From: Desulfosporosinus lacus DSM 15449
Lineage (GTDB): Bacteria > Bacillota > Desulfitobacteriia > Desulfitobacteriales > Desulfitobacteriaceae
Reading direction: 5' to 3'
Length of the DNA stretch: 40,943 bases
Assembly (NCBI RefSeq): GCF_900129935.1
Contig: NZ_FQXJ01000031.1
Coordinates: 1 to 40,943, forward strand
A program made the translations under genes and the position numbers. Shown piece after piece: positions 8,516 to 17,912 of the stretch. Position 1 is the first letter of the stretch, and each line of letters starts with the position of its first letter. The notes beneath the pieces are model-generated. The model saw nothing but the letters and a program-made list of their open reading frames with translations. It did no database searches and was not told the origin of the DNA.

Positions 8516-9610
8516 ATGGGATACGTTGCAGTCAAAGGCGGAATTCAAGCTATCGAAGAATCAATTAAACGCCTGAAGTATGAGCGGCTTAAAAAGGGTA
8601 CCGTCCTGAAGTTTCAGCAAATTGAAGGTGGTATGCGTTGTCTGATCGACCAGGTTATGTCAGAAAGCAGCCTCTACAGTGAAACTCTGGCAGCCATGGC
8701 CATTAAACAAGCGGAAGGAAGCCCTGAAGAAGCTGTGTTTTTGTTGAGAGCCTATCGTTCAACGTTACCCCGCAAACATTACTCCCGGACAGTTCAATCA
8801 GAGGACATGTCTGTGGAGAGAAGAATCTCATCGAGCTTTAAGGAAATTCCCGGGGGACAGATTCTAGGGACTGCGAATGATTACACTCATCGGTTAATTG
8901 ATTTTGACTTGAATGAGGAAACCGAGCACGATGCCCTTGAATGGTTACGCGAGTATGCCTTAGAAAGAGGAGTTGACAATGATCAGGCGGATTTGTCCAA
9001 TCTGCCCAAAACCTTGGATTATTTACGGGAGGAAGGACTGATCCCCACTTTCGAAATTAATTCTGACGAGCCAGATGATGTTACTAAAGAAAGTTTGCAT
9101 TTTCCGACCAGCCGCAGTCAACGGTTACAGATCTTGACCAGGGGGCAGACAGGGGCAGTTACTTCCTTAGGATATGCAGCCTTGCGCAGTTATGGGGCGT
9201 TGCATCCGACAGTAGGGGAATTGAGAATAGGCAAGCTGCCCATCTATGTAGATAGTCCGTTCCAGGATCAGAAGGAAGACGAGGATGCTTATTATATCGG
9301 AGAAATCAAAGTCACCGAAGTAGAGACTTTGTTTCCCGCAGAAGTCCAAAAGGGAAACGGAGAAAAAGAGATTGAATTTGAGATTGGCTACGGCATTTGT
9401 TATGGGCAAAATGAAACTAAAGCAATCGCAATGAGCATTTTGGACCGTTGTCTAGAAACTGCTAATCCAGAGTATCCGACCCATAATGAAGAGTTTGTCC
9501 TGTTGCATATTGATTCCGTTGAATCCACAGGGTTCATTTCACATCTCAAATTACCTCACTATGTGACATTCCAGTCTAAGCTGGACAGTGTACGTAAGAC
9601 AAAAAAGTAA
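8516..9610 (+). CDS. phnI: C-P lyase complex subunit PhnI
   Basis: This 364-residue protein (E. coli 354) is the nucleosidase-type subunit of the C-P lyase core. With PhnG, PhnH and PhnL it displaces adenine from ATP with a phosphonate. Typical features are the start MGYVAVKGGIQAIEES, AYRSTLPR, ISSSFKEIPGGQILG (given here as the core PGGQILG), YTHRLIDF, and EEFVLLHIDSVESTGF near the end. It starts directly after phnH. The next gene, phnJ, follows after 37 bp with its own GAGGAGATG site. Confidence 0.93.
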   Translation: MGYVAVKGGIQAIEESIKRLKYERLKKGTVLKFQQIEGGMRCLIDQVMSESSLYSETLAAMAIKQAEGSPEEAVFLLRAYRSTLPRKHYSRTVQSEDMSVERRISSSFKEIPGGQILGTANDYTHRLIDFDLNEETEHDALEWLREYALERGVDNDQADLSNLPKTLDYLREEGLIPTFEINSDEPDDVTKESLHFPTSRSQRLQILTRGQTGAVTSLGYAALRSYGALHPTVGELRIGKLPIYVDSPFQDQKEDEDAYYIGEIKVTEVETLFPAEVQKGNGEKEIEFEIGYGICYGQNETKAIAMSILDRCLETANPEYPTHNEEFVLLHIDSVESTGFISHLKLPHYVTFQSKLDSVRKTKK

Positions 9611-9647
9611 GGAATGCCAACAGTGAAAACCTTGAGGAGATGAAGAT

Positions 9648-10493
9648 ATGAGAATCGAGTACAATTTTGCCTTTTTCGATGAGGGGTCTAAACGAGAGAT
9701 TAGAAGAGCAACCTTGAAAGCAGTTGCTATTCCGGGGTACCAGGTACCCTTCGCTTCCAGAGAAATGCCGATTGCCAGGGGGTGGGGAACAGGGGGGCTC
9801 CAGCTAACCCTTTCTCTAGTTGGGAAGGAAGACATCTTGAAGGTAATTGACCAAGGTTCAGATGAGTCAGTGAATGCCGTCAATATTAAAAAACTTATCA
9901 CTAAAACTACTGGTATCAAAGTAACGGACGAAACGAGCGAAGCAACCATTATTCAATCGAGACACAGAATTCCGGAAATACCCCTTCAAGCAGGTCAAAT
10001 CCTGGTTCTTCAAGTGCCGTTGCCAGAACCCTTGAGATATTATGAGCCGAGTGAATTAGAAACCAAAAAACTTCATGCGGAACAGGAGTATAGCGGTGCT
10101 TGGCTCATGCTATTTGAGCAAATTATGAATTACGGGACTATGTCGACAGGGGCGGATCATCCGGCTATGGTTCATGACAGGTATGTTATGGCCCCCAGCC
10201 CTATCCCAAGATTTGATAATCCTAAGTTGAATCATTCGCAAGCGTTGATTCTGCTGGGTGCAGGTCGGGAAAAGAAGGTCTATGCAGTGCCTCCGTATAC
10301 CAGAGTTGAATCCCTTGCCTTTGAAGACTTTTCTTTCGAAGTTGAAGGTTTTAAAAATAAATACTGTGGATTATGCGGCGCCAAGGAGGTATTTCTGGAT
10401 GAAATGCTGGATGACTTAACGGGTGAAACCTTTTATCAATGTAATGATACCAGCTATTGTTTGCAAAGATTAAATCAAAAATCAGCAGGATGA
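9648..10493 (+). CDS. phnJ: alpha-D-ribose 1-methylphosphonate 5-phosphate C-P lyase PhnJ
   Basis: PhnJ is the radical enzyme that breaks the carbon-phosphorus bond, giving a 1,2-cyclic ribose phosphate and the alkane. It is 281 residues, the same length as E. coli PhnJ. The iron-sulfur cysteines are all present at 240, 243, 265 and 271 (CGLCG ... CNDTSYC), matching E. coli 241, 244, 266 and 272. The glycine that carries the radical in E. coli (Gly32) corresponds to Gly30 in VAIPGYQVPF. GWGTGGLQL, PSPIPRFDNPKL and GAGREKKVYAVPPYTRVESL are also family signatures. A TGAGGAGATG site precedes the ATG. Confidence 0.96.
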   Translation: MRIEYNFAFFDEGSKREIRRATLKAVAIPGYQVPFASREMPIARGWGTGGLQLTLSLVGKEDILKVIDQGSDESVNAVNIKKLITKTTGIKVTDETSEATIIQSRHRIPEIPLQAGQILVLQVPLPEPLRYYEPSELETKKLHAEQEYSGAWLMLFEQIMNYGTMSTGADHPAMVHDRYVMAPSPIPRFDNPKLNHSQALILLGAGREKKVYAVPPYTRVESLAFEDFSFEVEGFKNKYCGLCGAKEVFLDEMLDDLTGETFYQCNDTSYCLQRLNQKSAG

Positions 10494-10503
10494 GGGATTT
10501 GTA

Positions 10504-11349
10504 ATGATTAAGTTTGAACAGCCTGTTTTGTCAATAAACAATCTTAATAAACAATTTGGCAAGGGGTGTCCGAGCTGCAAAGGATCAAATGAGGACAGCT
10601 TGAAGAAAAATTATTGTCCTGTCTGCGGTACGGTCTATGCCTGCCAGAATATCATGTTCGAGGTGTATGCCGGAGAAATCTTAGGCGTGGTCGGGGAAAG
10701 CGGCAGCGGGAAATCGACCTTGATGCAGTGTCTCTATTTTGATCAAGAGGTAAGCAGCGGAGAAGCCTATATCAGTTCCTACAAGGATGGAAAAACGGAT
10801 GTATTTGCAGAATCGTCCCAACAGAAACGATACATTAGAAACCATATGATGGGAAAAGTTTATCAGAATCCTCTTTTGGGTTTAAGAATAAACTTTACAT
10901 CCATTGGCAATATCGCAGAAAAATTGATTGCGGCTGGAAACAGACATGTCGGCAAGATGGAAGCCCGGGGGAAAGAATTGCTGGAGCACGTAAACATACC
11001 AATATATCGCATGAAAGAAGCACCTAAGAACTTCTCCGGAGGAATGCAGCAGAGGGTGCAAATTGCCAAAGCGTTATCTAACAATCCACCCCTTCTCTTA
11101 CTTGATGAAGTTACCACAGGGCTGGACTTGTCTGTTCAAGCCAGTGTGCTTGACTTAATCAAGACCATCCAAAGGGAGCTACAGATCACTGTGGTCATTG
11201 TATCTCACGATTTAGGTGTTATTAGAATGCTGGCGGATCGGACGATGGTTATGTTGGATGGAAGAATTATTGAACAGGGTTTGACAGATCAGATTCTTGA
11301 AGATCCCCAGCATGGATATACTCAGCACTTAGTACAGTCCCTGTTGTAG
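10504..11349 (+). CDS. phnK: PhnK ABC-type ATPase with a cysteine-rich N-terminal insert
   Basis: PhnK is an ABC-type ATPase that binds the C-P lyase core near PhnJ and is not a transporter component. Walker A is GESGSGKST, the signature is FSGGMQQRVQIAKAL, Walker B is LLLLDEVTTGLD, and the H-loop is VSHDLG. The protein is 281 residues against 252 in E. coli. The extra length is an insert at residues 21-47 with CPSC, CPVC and one more Cys (22, 25, 38, 41, 47), which looks like a small zinc-binding ribbon before the Walker A. The Walker B has DEVT instead of DEPT. Spacing from phnJ is 10 bp. Confidence 0.93.
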   Translation: MIKFEQPVLSINNLNKQFGKGCPSCKGSNEDSLKKNYCPVCGTVYACQNIMFEVYAGEILGVVGESGSGKSTLMQCLYFDQEVSSGEAYISSYKDGKTDVFAESSQQKRYIRNHMMGKVYQNPLLGLRINFTSIGNIAEKLIAAGNRHVGKMEARGKELLEHVNIPIYRMKEAPKNFSGGMQQRVQIAKALSNNPPLLLLDEVTTGLDLSVQASVLDLIKTIQRELQITVVIVSHDLGVIRMLADRTMVMLDGRIIEQGLTDQILEDPQHGYTQHLVQSLL

Positions 11350-11477
11350 GAAGCCTATGGACGGTAAAGGTGATTATTATACAGGCGATTGGTAAGTTCT
11401 ACTGAACTGCTTATGGACGTTTGAGCCCATCAGAAGTGTCATCTTTATACTGATTAAGTGCGAAAAGGAGGATGGAA

Positions 11478-12104
11478 ATGACTAAAAAGCTGGGAACAGA
11501 ACCACTTATTAATGAGAACTGTCAAGTGTCCAATGCTGAGTTAGGTAAATATGCAGAGATCGGGATTTATAATGTTCTTGAAAATGTTAAGTTAGATGAT
11601 TTTTCCTATACAGGTCGTTTTTGTACATTGCAAAATGTTGATGTAGGCAAGTTTTCCAACATTGCAGATATGGTGCGGATTGGTCCGGTCTTTCATCCTC
11701 TGGAAAGGCCTTCCTTGCACCACTTTACTTATCGGCGGATGAAGTATGACTTGGCTGAATCGGACGATGAATCGTTTTTCCAGTGGCGAATGGAGCAAAA
11801 AATTAAGATCGGCCACGATACCTGGATTGGACATGGGGTGATTATCATGCCTGGTGTAACGATTGGCAACGGGGCAGTAGTGGGCAGTGGCGCGGTTGTG
11901 ACTAAAGATGTTGCCCCCTATCGGGTAGTGGCAGGAGTGCCTGCCAAACCAATTAAGCAACGATTTACTGAAGATTGCGTTCGAAAGCTGGAAGAAATCA
12001 AGTGGTGGGATTGGTCGTATGAAATTATTAAAGAAAGGTTGGATGATTTTTGCCTGCCCATTGACGAATTCACAGATAAGTATTTTAATGCGGGGGGTGA
12101 TTGA
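11478..12104 (+). CDS. phosphonate-locus hexapeptide-repeat acetyltransferase
   Basis: This 208-residue protein is a left-handed beta-helix transferase of the kind repeatedly found in phn operons (phosphonate metabolism transferase, hexapeptide repeat family). Imperfect hexapeptide repeats run through the first 60 residues and again at [19 protein letters not shown] and [19 protein letters not shown], ending with [16 protein letters not shown] use the ATG at 11478, 6 bp after AAAGGAGG; an ATG at 11472 is too close to that site. The stop overlaps the region of the phnL start with no gap, so the two are coupled. The acceptor is not known; an aminoalkylphosphonate or a ribose intermediate are possibilities. 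Confidence 0.85.
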   Translation: MTKKLGTEPLINENCQVSNAELGKYAEIGIYNVLENVKLDDFSYTGRFCTLQNVDVGKFSNIADMVRIGPVFHPLERPSLHHFTYRRMKYDLAESDDESFFQWRMEQKIKIGHDTWIGHGVIIMPGVTIGNGAVVGSGAVVTKDVAPYRVVAGVPAKPIKQRFTEDCVRKLEEIKWWDWSYEIIKERLDDFCLPIDEFTDKYFNAGGD

Positions 12105-12812
12105 ATGGAAAAGATACTGGCGATTGAGCATTTATCCAAAACGTTTGTCATCCATAATTTAAACAAGCATATTGAGGCATTGCGCGATGTTTGTATTGAT
12201 TTAAAAGAGGGTGAATTTGTCGGTATCACTGGGAAAAGTGGCAGTGGAAAATCAACGGTATTTAAGTGTATTTATCGTACCTACGCGCCACAGCAAGGGT
12301 GTATATGGTATCACTCCAAAAAGTTTGGACTTATTAACTTGGCAGAATTATCGGAGCGGCAGATGATTTATCTGAGGAAATATGAGATTGGCTACGTATC
12401 GCAATTCTTAAACATTATGCCTAGGACAACAGCGAGGGAACTTGTGAAGCAAGCAGTTTTGGAGATGGGGTATGAGGAAGAACGAGCAGAATTGGAAGCA
12501 GTTAAGATGTTAGAACATTTTGAGTTGGATCAAGAATTATGGGATTGTTATCCCGGTACCTTCTCTGGAGGGGAAAAGCTGCGTTTGAATATTGCTAGAG
12601 CGATGGTAAAGCGTCCAAGGTTGTTACTGCTGGATGAACCAACTGCCAGTTTGGATCCTGCCTCCAAATTGAAAGTAAGAGAACTTATCGAGCAATTGAA
12701 AAGAGAAGGTACTACTATGATCGGGATATTCCATGATATTGAATTCATGGAAAACCTCTGTACGCGAGAATACACAATGCGTGATGGGAAACTGGCTGAT
12801 CTTGAACTTTAA
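12105..12812 (+). CDS. phnL: PhnL ABC-type ATPase of the C-P lyase system
   Basis: PhnL takes part with PhnG, PhnH and PhnI in making the ribose 1-phosphonate 5-triphosphate intermediate and also belongs to the ABC ATPases. The 235 residues carry Walker A GKSGSGKST, signature FSGGEKLRLNIARAM and Walker B LLLLDEPTASLD, with IFHDIEFM at the H-loop. IGYVSQFLNIMPRTTA is characteristic of PhnL. It begins exactly after the acetyltransferase gene with GGGGGGTGATTGA upstream. Roughly 140 bp without a gene follow before phnD. Confidence 0.93.
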   Translation: MEKILAIEHLSKTFVIHNLNKHIEALRDVCIDLKEGEFVGITGKSGSGKSTVFKCIYRTYAPQQGCIWYHSKKFGLINLAELSERQMIYLRKYEIGYVSQFLNIMPRTTARELVKQAVLEMGYEEERAELEAVKMLEHFELDQELWDCYPGTFSGGEKLRLNIARAMVKRPRLLLLDEPTASLDPASKLKVRELIEQLKREGTTMIGIFHDIEFMENLCTREYTMRDGKLADLEL

Positions 12813-12955
12813 CTTAAATCTTACAGTTTCATAATGGGGGCTTAACTATGGTCAGGTAAAATTAAAGAGCAGTTAGAGAAATGGTAAATTCAAGGTATCG
12901 GATTAGGAAACTTGCTTCGGTAGGTTTCAACTCCGAAAATGAGAGGAGAATAAAC

Positions 12956-14005
12956 GTGAAAAAAGTTACTTTACTTGCACTTGTTATCATCTTAATATTG
13001 TCTCTTATAACAGGGTGTGGATCAGCAAATTCTTCGTCGAATTCAGGTACGGATGTCAAAGATCCTGAAGTCATCACCTTTGCCTGGTTACCGAATAATG
13101 CTTCCGATGATTTCAAAGATGCTCGGGCAGAAATCTGCAACGTCATTGAAAAGGCCACTGGTATAAAAGTGGTAGACAAATTAACGACAGATTACGCTAT
13201 TACCGTTGAAGCCCTGGCCAGTGGCAATGCCCAACTTGCCTTTGTAGGAGGAGAATCTTATGTTGAGGCTCACAAAAAAAATCCTAAGGTTCTTCCCCTC
13301 GTGGTCAACAGCGGAGACTCAGGTACTTTGAAAGATGCTATGTACTATAGTCGTTTGCTCGTTAAGAAAGGCAATGAAGATCAATACAAATCCGGCTCAG
13401 ACTATGCCATAGATAACATAGCAGGGAAAAAGATTTCATTTGTATCAACAAGTTCGACCTCTGGATTTAAAGTACCTTCAGCAGGAATCGTTTCCCATTT
13501 CTCTAAGCAAGACAAATGGAAGACCCTGAAGGCAGAAGATCTGCTGCAAGGGGGCAGTGATAAATTTTTCAGTCAAGTAATCTTCGGGGGTTCTCATCAA
13601 CTTTCTTTAGTCAACTTACTCACAGATAAATCCGATGTCTCAGCAGTCGACGATTTTGATGTAGTCAACTATGTGGATCTCACTTCAGGAACAGACAATA
13701 CGCCGGGAGCTGTCTATACAGTCAAGAAGGACGCTGCTGATCCGTTCAGCAAACTAGCTGGTACGCAATATGTAGTCATCAAATCCACCCCAGTCATTAA
13801 TGCACCAATCGCTGTCAATACCGGAGCTTTAAGCCAGAAAACTATTGACGCAATCACTCAAGCGCTTACCTCGGATGAGGTTACCAAGAATGAAAAGATT
13901 TTCTTGCCAAAGGATTCTAAATATAAAGGGATGTTCAAAGCGCCGCAGCGTTTTCTTACCACTGAAGATGCTTGGTATAACCCGATCAGAGAACTGAGCA
14001 AATAA
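12956..14005 (+). CDS. phnD: phosphonate ABC transporter substrate-binding lipoprotein PhnD
   Basis: PhnD captures phosphonates outside the membrane for import by PhnCE. I set the start at GTG 12956, where GAGAGGAG precedes it and a clean signal peptide follows: basic MKK, hydrophobic stretch, then LSLITGC with lipidated Cys21. The mature protein has FAWLPNNASDDF, SGNAQLAFVGGESYVEA, SFVSTSSTSGFKVPSAG and FGGSHQLSLVNLLTDKSDV, all at the positions expected in PhnD-type proteins. Predicted length is 349 residues. It opens the transport part of the locus; a hairpin separates it from phnC. Confidence 0.92.
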   Translation: MKKVTLLALVIILILSLITGCGSANSSSNSGTDVKDPEVITFAWLPNNASDDFKDARAEICNVIEKATGIKVVDKLTTDYAITVEALASGNAQLAFVGGESYVEAHKKNPKVLPLVVNSGDSGTLKDAMYYSRLLVKKGNEDQYKSGSDYAIDNIAGKKISFVSTSSTSGFKVPSAGIVSHFSKQDKWKTLKAEDLLQGGSDKFFSQVIFGGSHQLSLVNLLTDKSDVSAVDDFDVVNYVDLTSGTDNTPGAVYTVKKDAADPFSKLAGTQYVVIKSTPVINAPIAVNTGALSQKTIDAITQALTSDEVTKNEKIFLPKDSKYKGMFKAPQRFLTTEDAWYNPIRELSK

Positions 14006-14045
14006 CTAATAAGATCCAAGAGACTATCTGGGATTAGGTTTATTG

Positions 14046-14110
14046 GAGGGGAGTTGAAACAACCATAACCATGATGAGATAATGGCAAGGTTGTTTTGAC
14101 CCTCTCTTTT
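14046..14110 (+). terminator. hairpin between phnD and phnC, possible partial terminator
   Basis: AAACAACC (14057-14064) pairs with GGTTGTTT (14089-14096), GAGGG (14046-14050) with CCCTC (14100-14104), and an inner CCAT with ATGG. TCTTTT follows. The structure sits inside the operon and could lower transcription of phnC and phnE relative to the binding protein, as seen in other binding-protein operons. Confidence 0.55.
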
Positions 14111-14138
14111 CATTTAATAAGAGAAAGGAAGTGTAGTA

Positions 14139-14924
14139 TTGGCGTTATTAGAATTAAAAAATGTCACCAAAAACTATAACAATGAATGTTGTGCTTTAGA
14201 TAATGTTAGTTTCTCTGTCGATAAAGGCGAGTTTGTTTCTATCATTGGTCCTTCCGGAGCAGGTAAGTCGACACTTCTGCGCTGTATTAACAGGATGGTT
14301 GAAGTGAGCAGCGGAGAAATCTCTGTTGACGGCGTAATTTCTTCAAGTTTGAGCAAGAAAAGGTTAAGAAAGCTAAGAACAAAGATCGGTATGATCTTTC
14401 AGCATTATAATCTGGTTGACCGCTTGACAGTTATCGAGAACGTCCTTCACGGCAGGCTTGGCTATAAATCGACCCTGGCGGGGGTCTTAGGCAGATACAG
14501 CCAAGAGGAAAAAAGCCAGGCTTACCGAATTATTGAGATTTTGGGCCTGAATGAGCAAATGTATAAGAGGTGCGACCAGTTAAGCGGCGGCCAAAAACAG
14601 CGGGTTGGCATTGCCAGAGCATTGGTGCAAAATCCCAAAATAATTTTATGCGATGAGCCGATTGCTTCGTTGGATCCCAATGCGTCGAAAGTTATTATGG
14701 ATCACTTAAGAAATATTTCTAAGGAGATGGGGATAACAATCATTGTCAATTTGCACCAAGTTGAAGTAGCCCTAAAGTATTCGGATCGAATTATCGGTGT
14801 TAACAGGGGGAAAGTTGTATTTGACGGAGCACCATGTGATCTGACAACTCGACAGATTCGGGATATTTATGGTTCAGAGTCCGAAGATTTGATGTTCGAT
14901 CTAGGAGAAAGACATGCGGGATGA
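14139..14924 (+). CDS. phnC: phosphonate ABC transporter ATP-binding protein PhnC
   Basis: PhnC is the ATPase of the phosphonate importer. It has Walker A GPSGAGKST, Q-loop IFQHYNLV, the long helical-domain insertion (VLHGRLGYKSTLAGVLGRYS in part) typical of PhnC, signature LSGGQKQRVGIARAL and Walker B IILCDEPIASLD, with the H-loop in NLHQVEVAL. Length is 261 residues. Translation starts at TTG with GAAAGGAAG upstream. The 3' end overlaps phnE1 by 11 bp, so the two are translated together. Confidence 0.94.
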   Translation: MALLELKNVTKNYNNECCALDNVSFSVDKGEFVSIIGPSGAGKSTLLRCINRMVEVSSGEISVDGVISSSLSKKRLRKLRTKIGMIFQHYNLVDRLTVIENVLHGRLGYKSTLAGVLGRYSQEEKSQAYRIIEILGLNEQMYKRCDQLSGGQKQRVGIARALVQNPKIILCDEPIASLDPNASKVIMDHLRNISKEMGITIIVNLHQVEVALKYSDRIIGVNRGKVVFDGAPCDLTTRQIRDIYGSESEDLMFDLGERHAG

Positions 14925-15699
14925 TATTTTTACTAAACGAAGAAATGACAGTTTTGTATTCTTTTTAGCATTACTGATTCTTTCAGTTGGTTCGATTGTT
15001 ATCACTGAATATGATGTGATAAAAGGCTTTACCAGCATCACTAAGGCAGTAGTCTGGGGAGGAAGCAATTTCTATCCTGATGCCGAGTCATTAAGGATAC
15101 TGCCCGAGATATTACCCAAATTGCAGGAAACAGTGTTGATGTCCATTGCGGCAACAACTGTAGCAGCAGTTCTTGCCTTAGTCTTATCCTTGGCAGGTTC
15201 CCAGACGACAAGAATTAACCGCATATTTAGTATTGTAAGTAGGGGAATAGCCTCTCTCTTTCGGAATATACCCATTGTTGCTTGGGCTATGGTTTTGATG
15301 ATTTCGTTTAGCCAAAGCCCCCTGACGGGTTACCTAGCCTTATTTTTTGGTTCTCTGGGGTTTCTGACACGTGCCTTTATGGAAACGATTGATGAAGTGG
15401 GCAATAACTCGATTGAAGCTTTGCAAGCGACGGGGGCCAGTTATTTTCATATAATTTTTCAGGCAGTACTGCCAGCCAGCATGCCGCAAATGATCAGTTG
15501 GTTATTGTACATGATTGAAACCAATATCCGTGACGCTACCCTGGTTGGAGTTCTAACGGGAACGGGTATCGGGTTCTCCTTTGATTTATATTACAAAAGG
15601 TTTGATTACCATGCAGCCAGCCTAGTTGTGTTATTGATCGTGATTACTGTTATTGTCATTGAACTTGTATCAAATAATATCAGGAGGGTGATTTTGTGA
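14914..15699 (+). CDS. phnE: phosphonate ABC transporter permease PhnE (first copy)
   Basis: This 261-residue inner-membrane permease of the phosphonate importer has hydrophobic segments at about 15-35, 70-95, 110-135, 145-160 and 230-255. The coupling motif is in the stretch SIEALQATGASYFHIIFQAVLP, equivalent to the EAA loop. It overlaps phnC by 11 bp at the start and phnE2 by 4 bp at the end. Having two PhnE-like permeases suggests that the channel is a heterodimer. Confidence 0.92.
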   Translation: MRDDIFTKRRNDSFVFFLALLILSVGSIVITEYDVIKGFTSITKAVVWGGSNFYPDAESLRILPEILPKLQETVLMSIAATTVAAVLALVLSLAGSQTTRINRIFSIVSRGIASLFRNIPIVAWAMVLMISFSQSPLTGYLALFFGSLGFLTRAFMETIDEVGNNSIEALQATGASYFHIIFQAVLPASMPQMISWLLYMIETNIRDATLVGVLTGTGIGFSFDLYYKRFDYHAASLVVLLIVITVIVIELVSNNIRRVIL

Positions 15700-16616
15700 T
15701 GCAATTTAAAGAATTAATTGCTCAAGAAACAAATAACATTTGTGAGCAATTAAGCAGTTATGAAGATAGACATACCCCCTTTAAAGAATTGTTCCTAACT
15801 AAAGATACTATAAACTTTGGCCCCATCAAACTCCTGGATAGGGCGTCTATCGCCATGCGGGCAGTAGTACTGTTTTTAACAGTATTGACTATCTATTTTT
15901 TCTCAACGCTTGATTATCAGAGTATTGATGTTCTCAAGGGTTTTACTGATACCTTCGTCAATTTTAAGACGATGTTTCTGAATCCCTATGCTCAGCGTTT
16001 TACTTTAGGAGAAGCTTTCTACAATGTTGTGGTGACTTTAGGGCTGGCCTTCTTAACAACCTTGATCGGTGGAATTGTCGCTTTGTTATTAGGACTGCTG
16101 GCCGCCCAGAATTTGGCTCCCAAGCAAGTTACCAATCTTATTAAAGGCTTTGTCGCTATCATCCGAGCAGTGCCAACAATTTTATGGGTGTTAATTTTTG
16201 CCGTGGCCGCCGGACTGGGCAGTGCTGCCGCGATAATCGGCATGAGCTTTCATTCAATCAGCTATTTAACGAAGGCTTATTCCGAGTCGTTTGAAGACTT
16301 GGACAGAAGTGTTATCGAAGCGCTGATGGCCAGCGGTGCCAACTGGTGGCAGATTGTTTTTCAGGCGGTTATCCCTTCGTCAGTTACCTATTTGCTTTCC
16401 TGGACTTTTTTGAGATTTGAAATCAATTTCGCTAACGCCGTCGCCATGGGCGCGGCTGCCGGAGCAGGAGGAATTGGCTTTGATCTGTTCATGGCCGGCG
16501 GTTTTTATTTCGATCTGAGGGAAGTCGGTTTTATCACCTATCTCATTATAGCTATTGCGATTGCTCTTGAGGTTTTTTCTACGAATATTAAAGGGAAGTT
16601 GCAAAAAAGTATTTAA
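15696..16616 (+). CDS. phnE: phosphonate ABC transporter permease PhnE (second copy)
   Basis: This second permease has 306 residues, because of an N-terminal cytoplasmic extension of about 45 residues before the first membrane segment. The EAA-type loop reads VIEALMASGANWWQIVFQAVIP, close to that of the first copy. The GTG start at 15696 lies 8 bp after CAGGAGGG; ATG at 15699 is the other choice. It overlaps the stop of phnE1 by 4 bp. It probably pairs with the first permease. An 87-bp gap separates it from phnM. Confidence 0.92.
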   Translation: MMQFKELIAQETNNICEQLSSYEDRHTPFKELFLTKDTINFGPIKLLDRASIAMRAVVLFLTVLTIYFFSTLDYQSIDVLKGFTDTFVNFKTMFLNPYAQRFTLGEAFYNVVVTLGLAFLTTLIGGIVALLLGLLAAQNLAPKQVTNLIKGFVAIIRAVPTILWVLIFAVAAGLGSAAAIIGMSFHSISYLTKAYSESFEDLDRSVIEALMASGANWWQIVFQAVIPSSVTYLLSWTFLRFEINFANAVAMGAAAGAGGIGFDLFMAGGFYFDLREVGFITYLIIAIAIALEVFSTNIKGKLQKSI

Positions 16617-16703
16617 TCTGGTCTGCATCTTTAGCGAAGGAGTTCACTAGCACGGAGTGGTACTAGAGTAGATATATCATTGTAACGCAAGGAGAATAAA
16701 TAG

Positions 16704-17912
16704 ATGAAAACAAATAGAATATGCATTTATAACGCACAGATTGTTTTGCCTGAGAAAGTTGTTAAAGGGTATATCCTTATTGAGGGTAACAGAATTTCAG
16801 AGGTGGTAGAAAACGATTTTCCGAGAATTAATGGTTATTCAGATATCACGATGATTGATGTTGAAGGTTGTTATGTTATGCCTGGATTGATAGATCTGCA
16901 CAGTGATTCGATCGAAAAAGAGATACAACCAAGGCCAAACACCTTATTTCCTATCAATATGGCCTTCTACGAGTTGGAAAAAAAGCTTGCCGTCAGCGGT
17001 ATTACAACAATGTACCATTCTCTTACCATGAGTGACGAATGGGGAGTACGAAACGTTGACATGGTTATAGAGGTTATCAATACCATAAACAAGCTCAAAC
17101 AAACTCGGCCAATGATCAATCATAAAATACACCTCAGATATGAGCTGACCTTTCTAGCGGGAGTTAGTACCCTGGAAGGCCTTATTAAGGATAAGAGCAT
17201 AGATCTGATATCCTATATGGATCATACTCCAGGTCAGGGCCAGTTTAAAGATGCCCAAGCGCTTAAAAACTTTACGATACAACAGCATGGCAAAAAGGAG
17301 CAGGAAGTTGAAGAATTCATAGACAAGACTTTTGAGTGCCGGGCCAAGATTGATTGGTTTAAACTTGTCAGTTTGGCTAAAGTCGCCAAAAATCAAGGGA
17401 TTAGATTGGCCTTTCATGACGATGATACAAGAGGGAAAATCGATACTCTGCTTACGTGTGGAGGGACAGTCAGTGAGTTTCCTATCAACCTTGATACTGC
17501 CGTTTACGCCAGATCCCAGGGAATTAATGTCTGCGTGGGTGCTCCCAATATTATCCGCGGCAAGTCTCACAGCAATAACATGAGAGCGATCGATGCTATT
17601 TTAAACAAGGCAGCAAATATTGTGTGTTCTGACTATCTACCGAGTGCTATGCTGCCAGCAGTTTTTAGTCTGGTCAAGGAAGGGATTAATTTCACTGAAG
17701 CAGTTAAAATGGTGACCTTGAACCCTGCTCAAGCATTGGGGATTGATAATGACGTGGGAACGGTAGAAGTGGGAAAATCGGCTGACCTGCTGATTGTTGA
17801 AATGCATCAGGATTATCCCATACTTCGGAAAACCTTAGTGGGCGGGAATATTGTTTTTCAAGCCGACTCCCAGGTATTAAATAAACCGGAAAGAGTTGAC
17901 ATAGTATGTTGA
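16704..17912 (+). CDS. phnM: alpha-D-ribose 1-methylphosphonate 5-triphosphate diphosphatase PhnM
   Basis: PhnM is an amidohydrolase-superfamily enzyme that removes pyrophosphate from the 5-triphosphate intermediate before C-P bond cleavage. Metal-binding and substrate motifs are MPGLIDLHSDSIEKEIQPRP, SYMDHTPGQGQF, LAFHDDDT, VGAPNIIRGKSHSNN and IVCSDYLPSAMLPAVF. A C-terminal VEVGKSADLLIVE is common to amidohydrolases. Length is 402 residues (E. coli 378). CAAGGAGAATAA precedes the ATG. Its 3' end overlaps the next gene by 7 bp. Confidence 0.95.
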   Translation: MKTNRICIYNAQIVLPEKVVKGYILIEGNRISEVVENDFPRINGYSDITMIDVEGCYVMPGLIDLHSDSIEKEIQPRPNTLFPINMAFYELEKKLAVSGITTMYHSLTMSDEWGVRNVDMVIEVINTINKLKQTRPMINHKIHLRYELTFLAGVSTLEGLIKDKSIDLISYMDHTPGQGQFKDAQALKNFTIQQHGKKEQEVEEFIDKTFECRAKIDWFKLVSLAKVAKNQGIRLAFHDDDTRGKIDTLLTCGGTVSEFPINLDTAVYARSQGINVCVGAPNIIRGKSHSNNMRAIDAILNKAANIVCSDYLPSAMLPAVFSLVKEGINFTEAVKMVTLNPAQALGIDNDVGTVEVGKSADLLIVEMHQDYPILRKTLVGGNIVFQADSQVLNKPERVDIVC

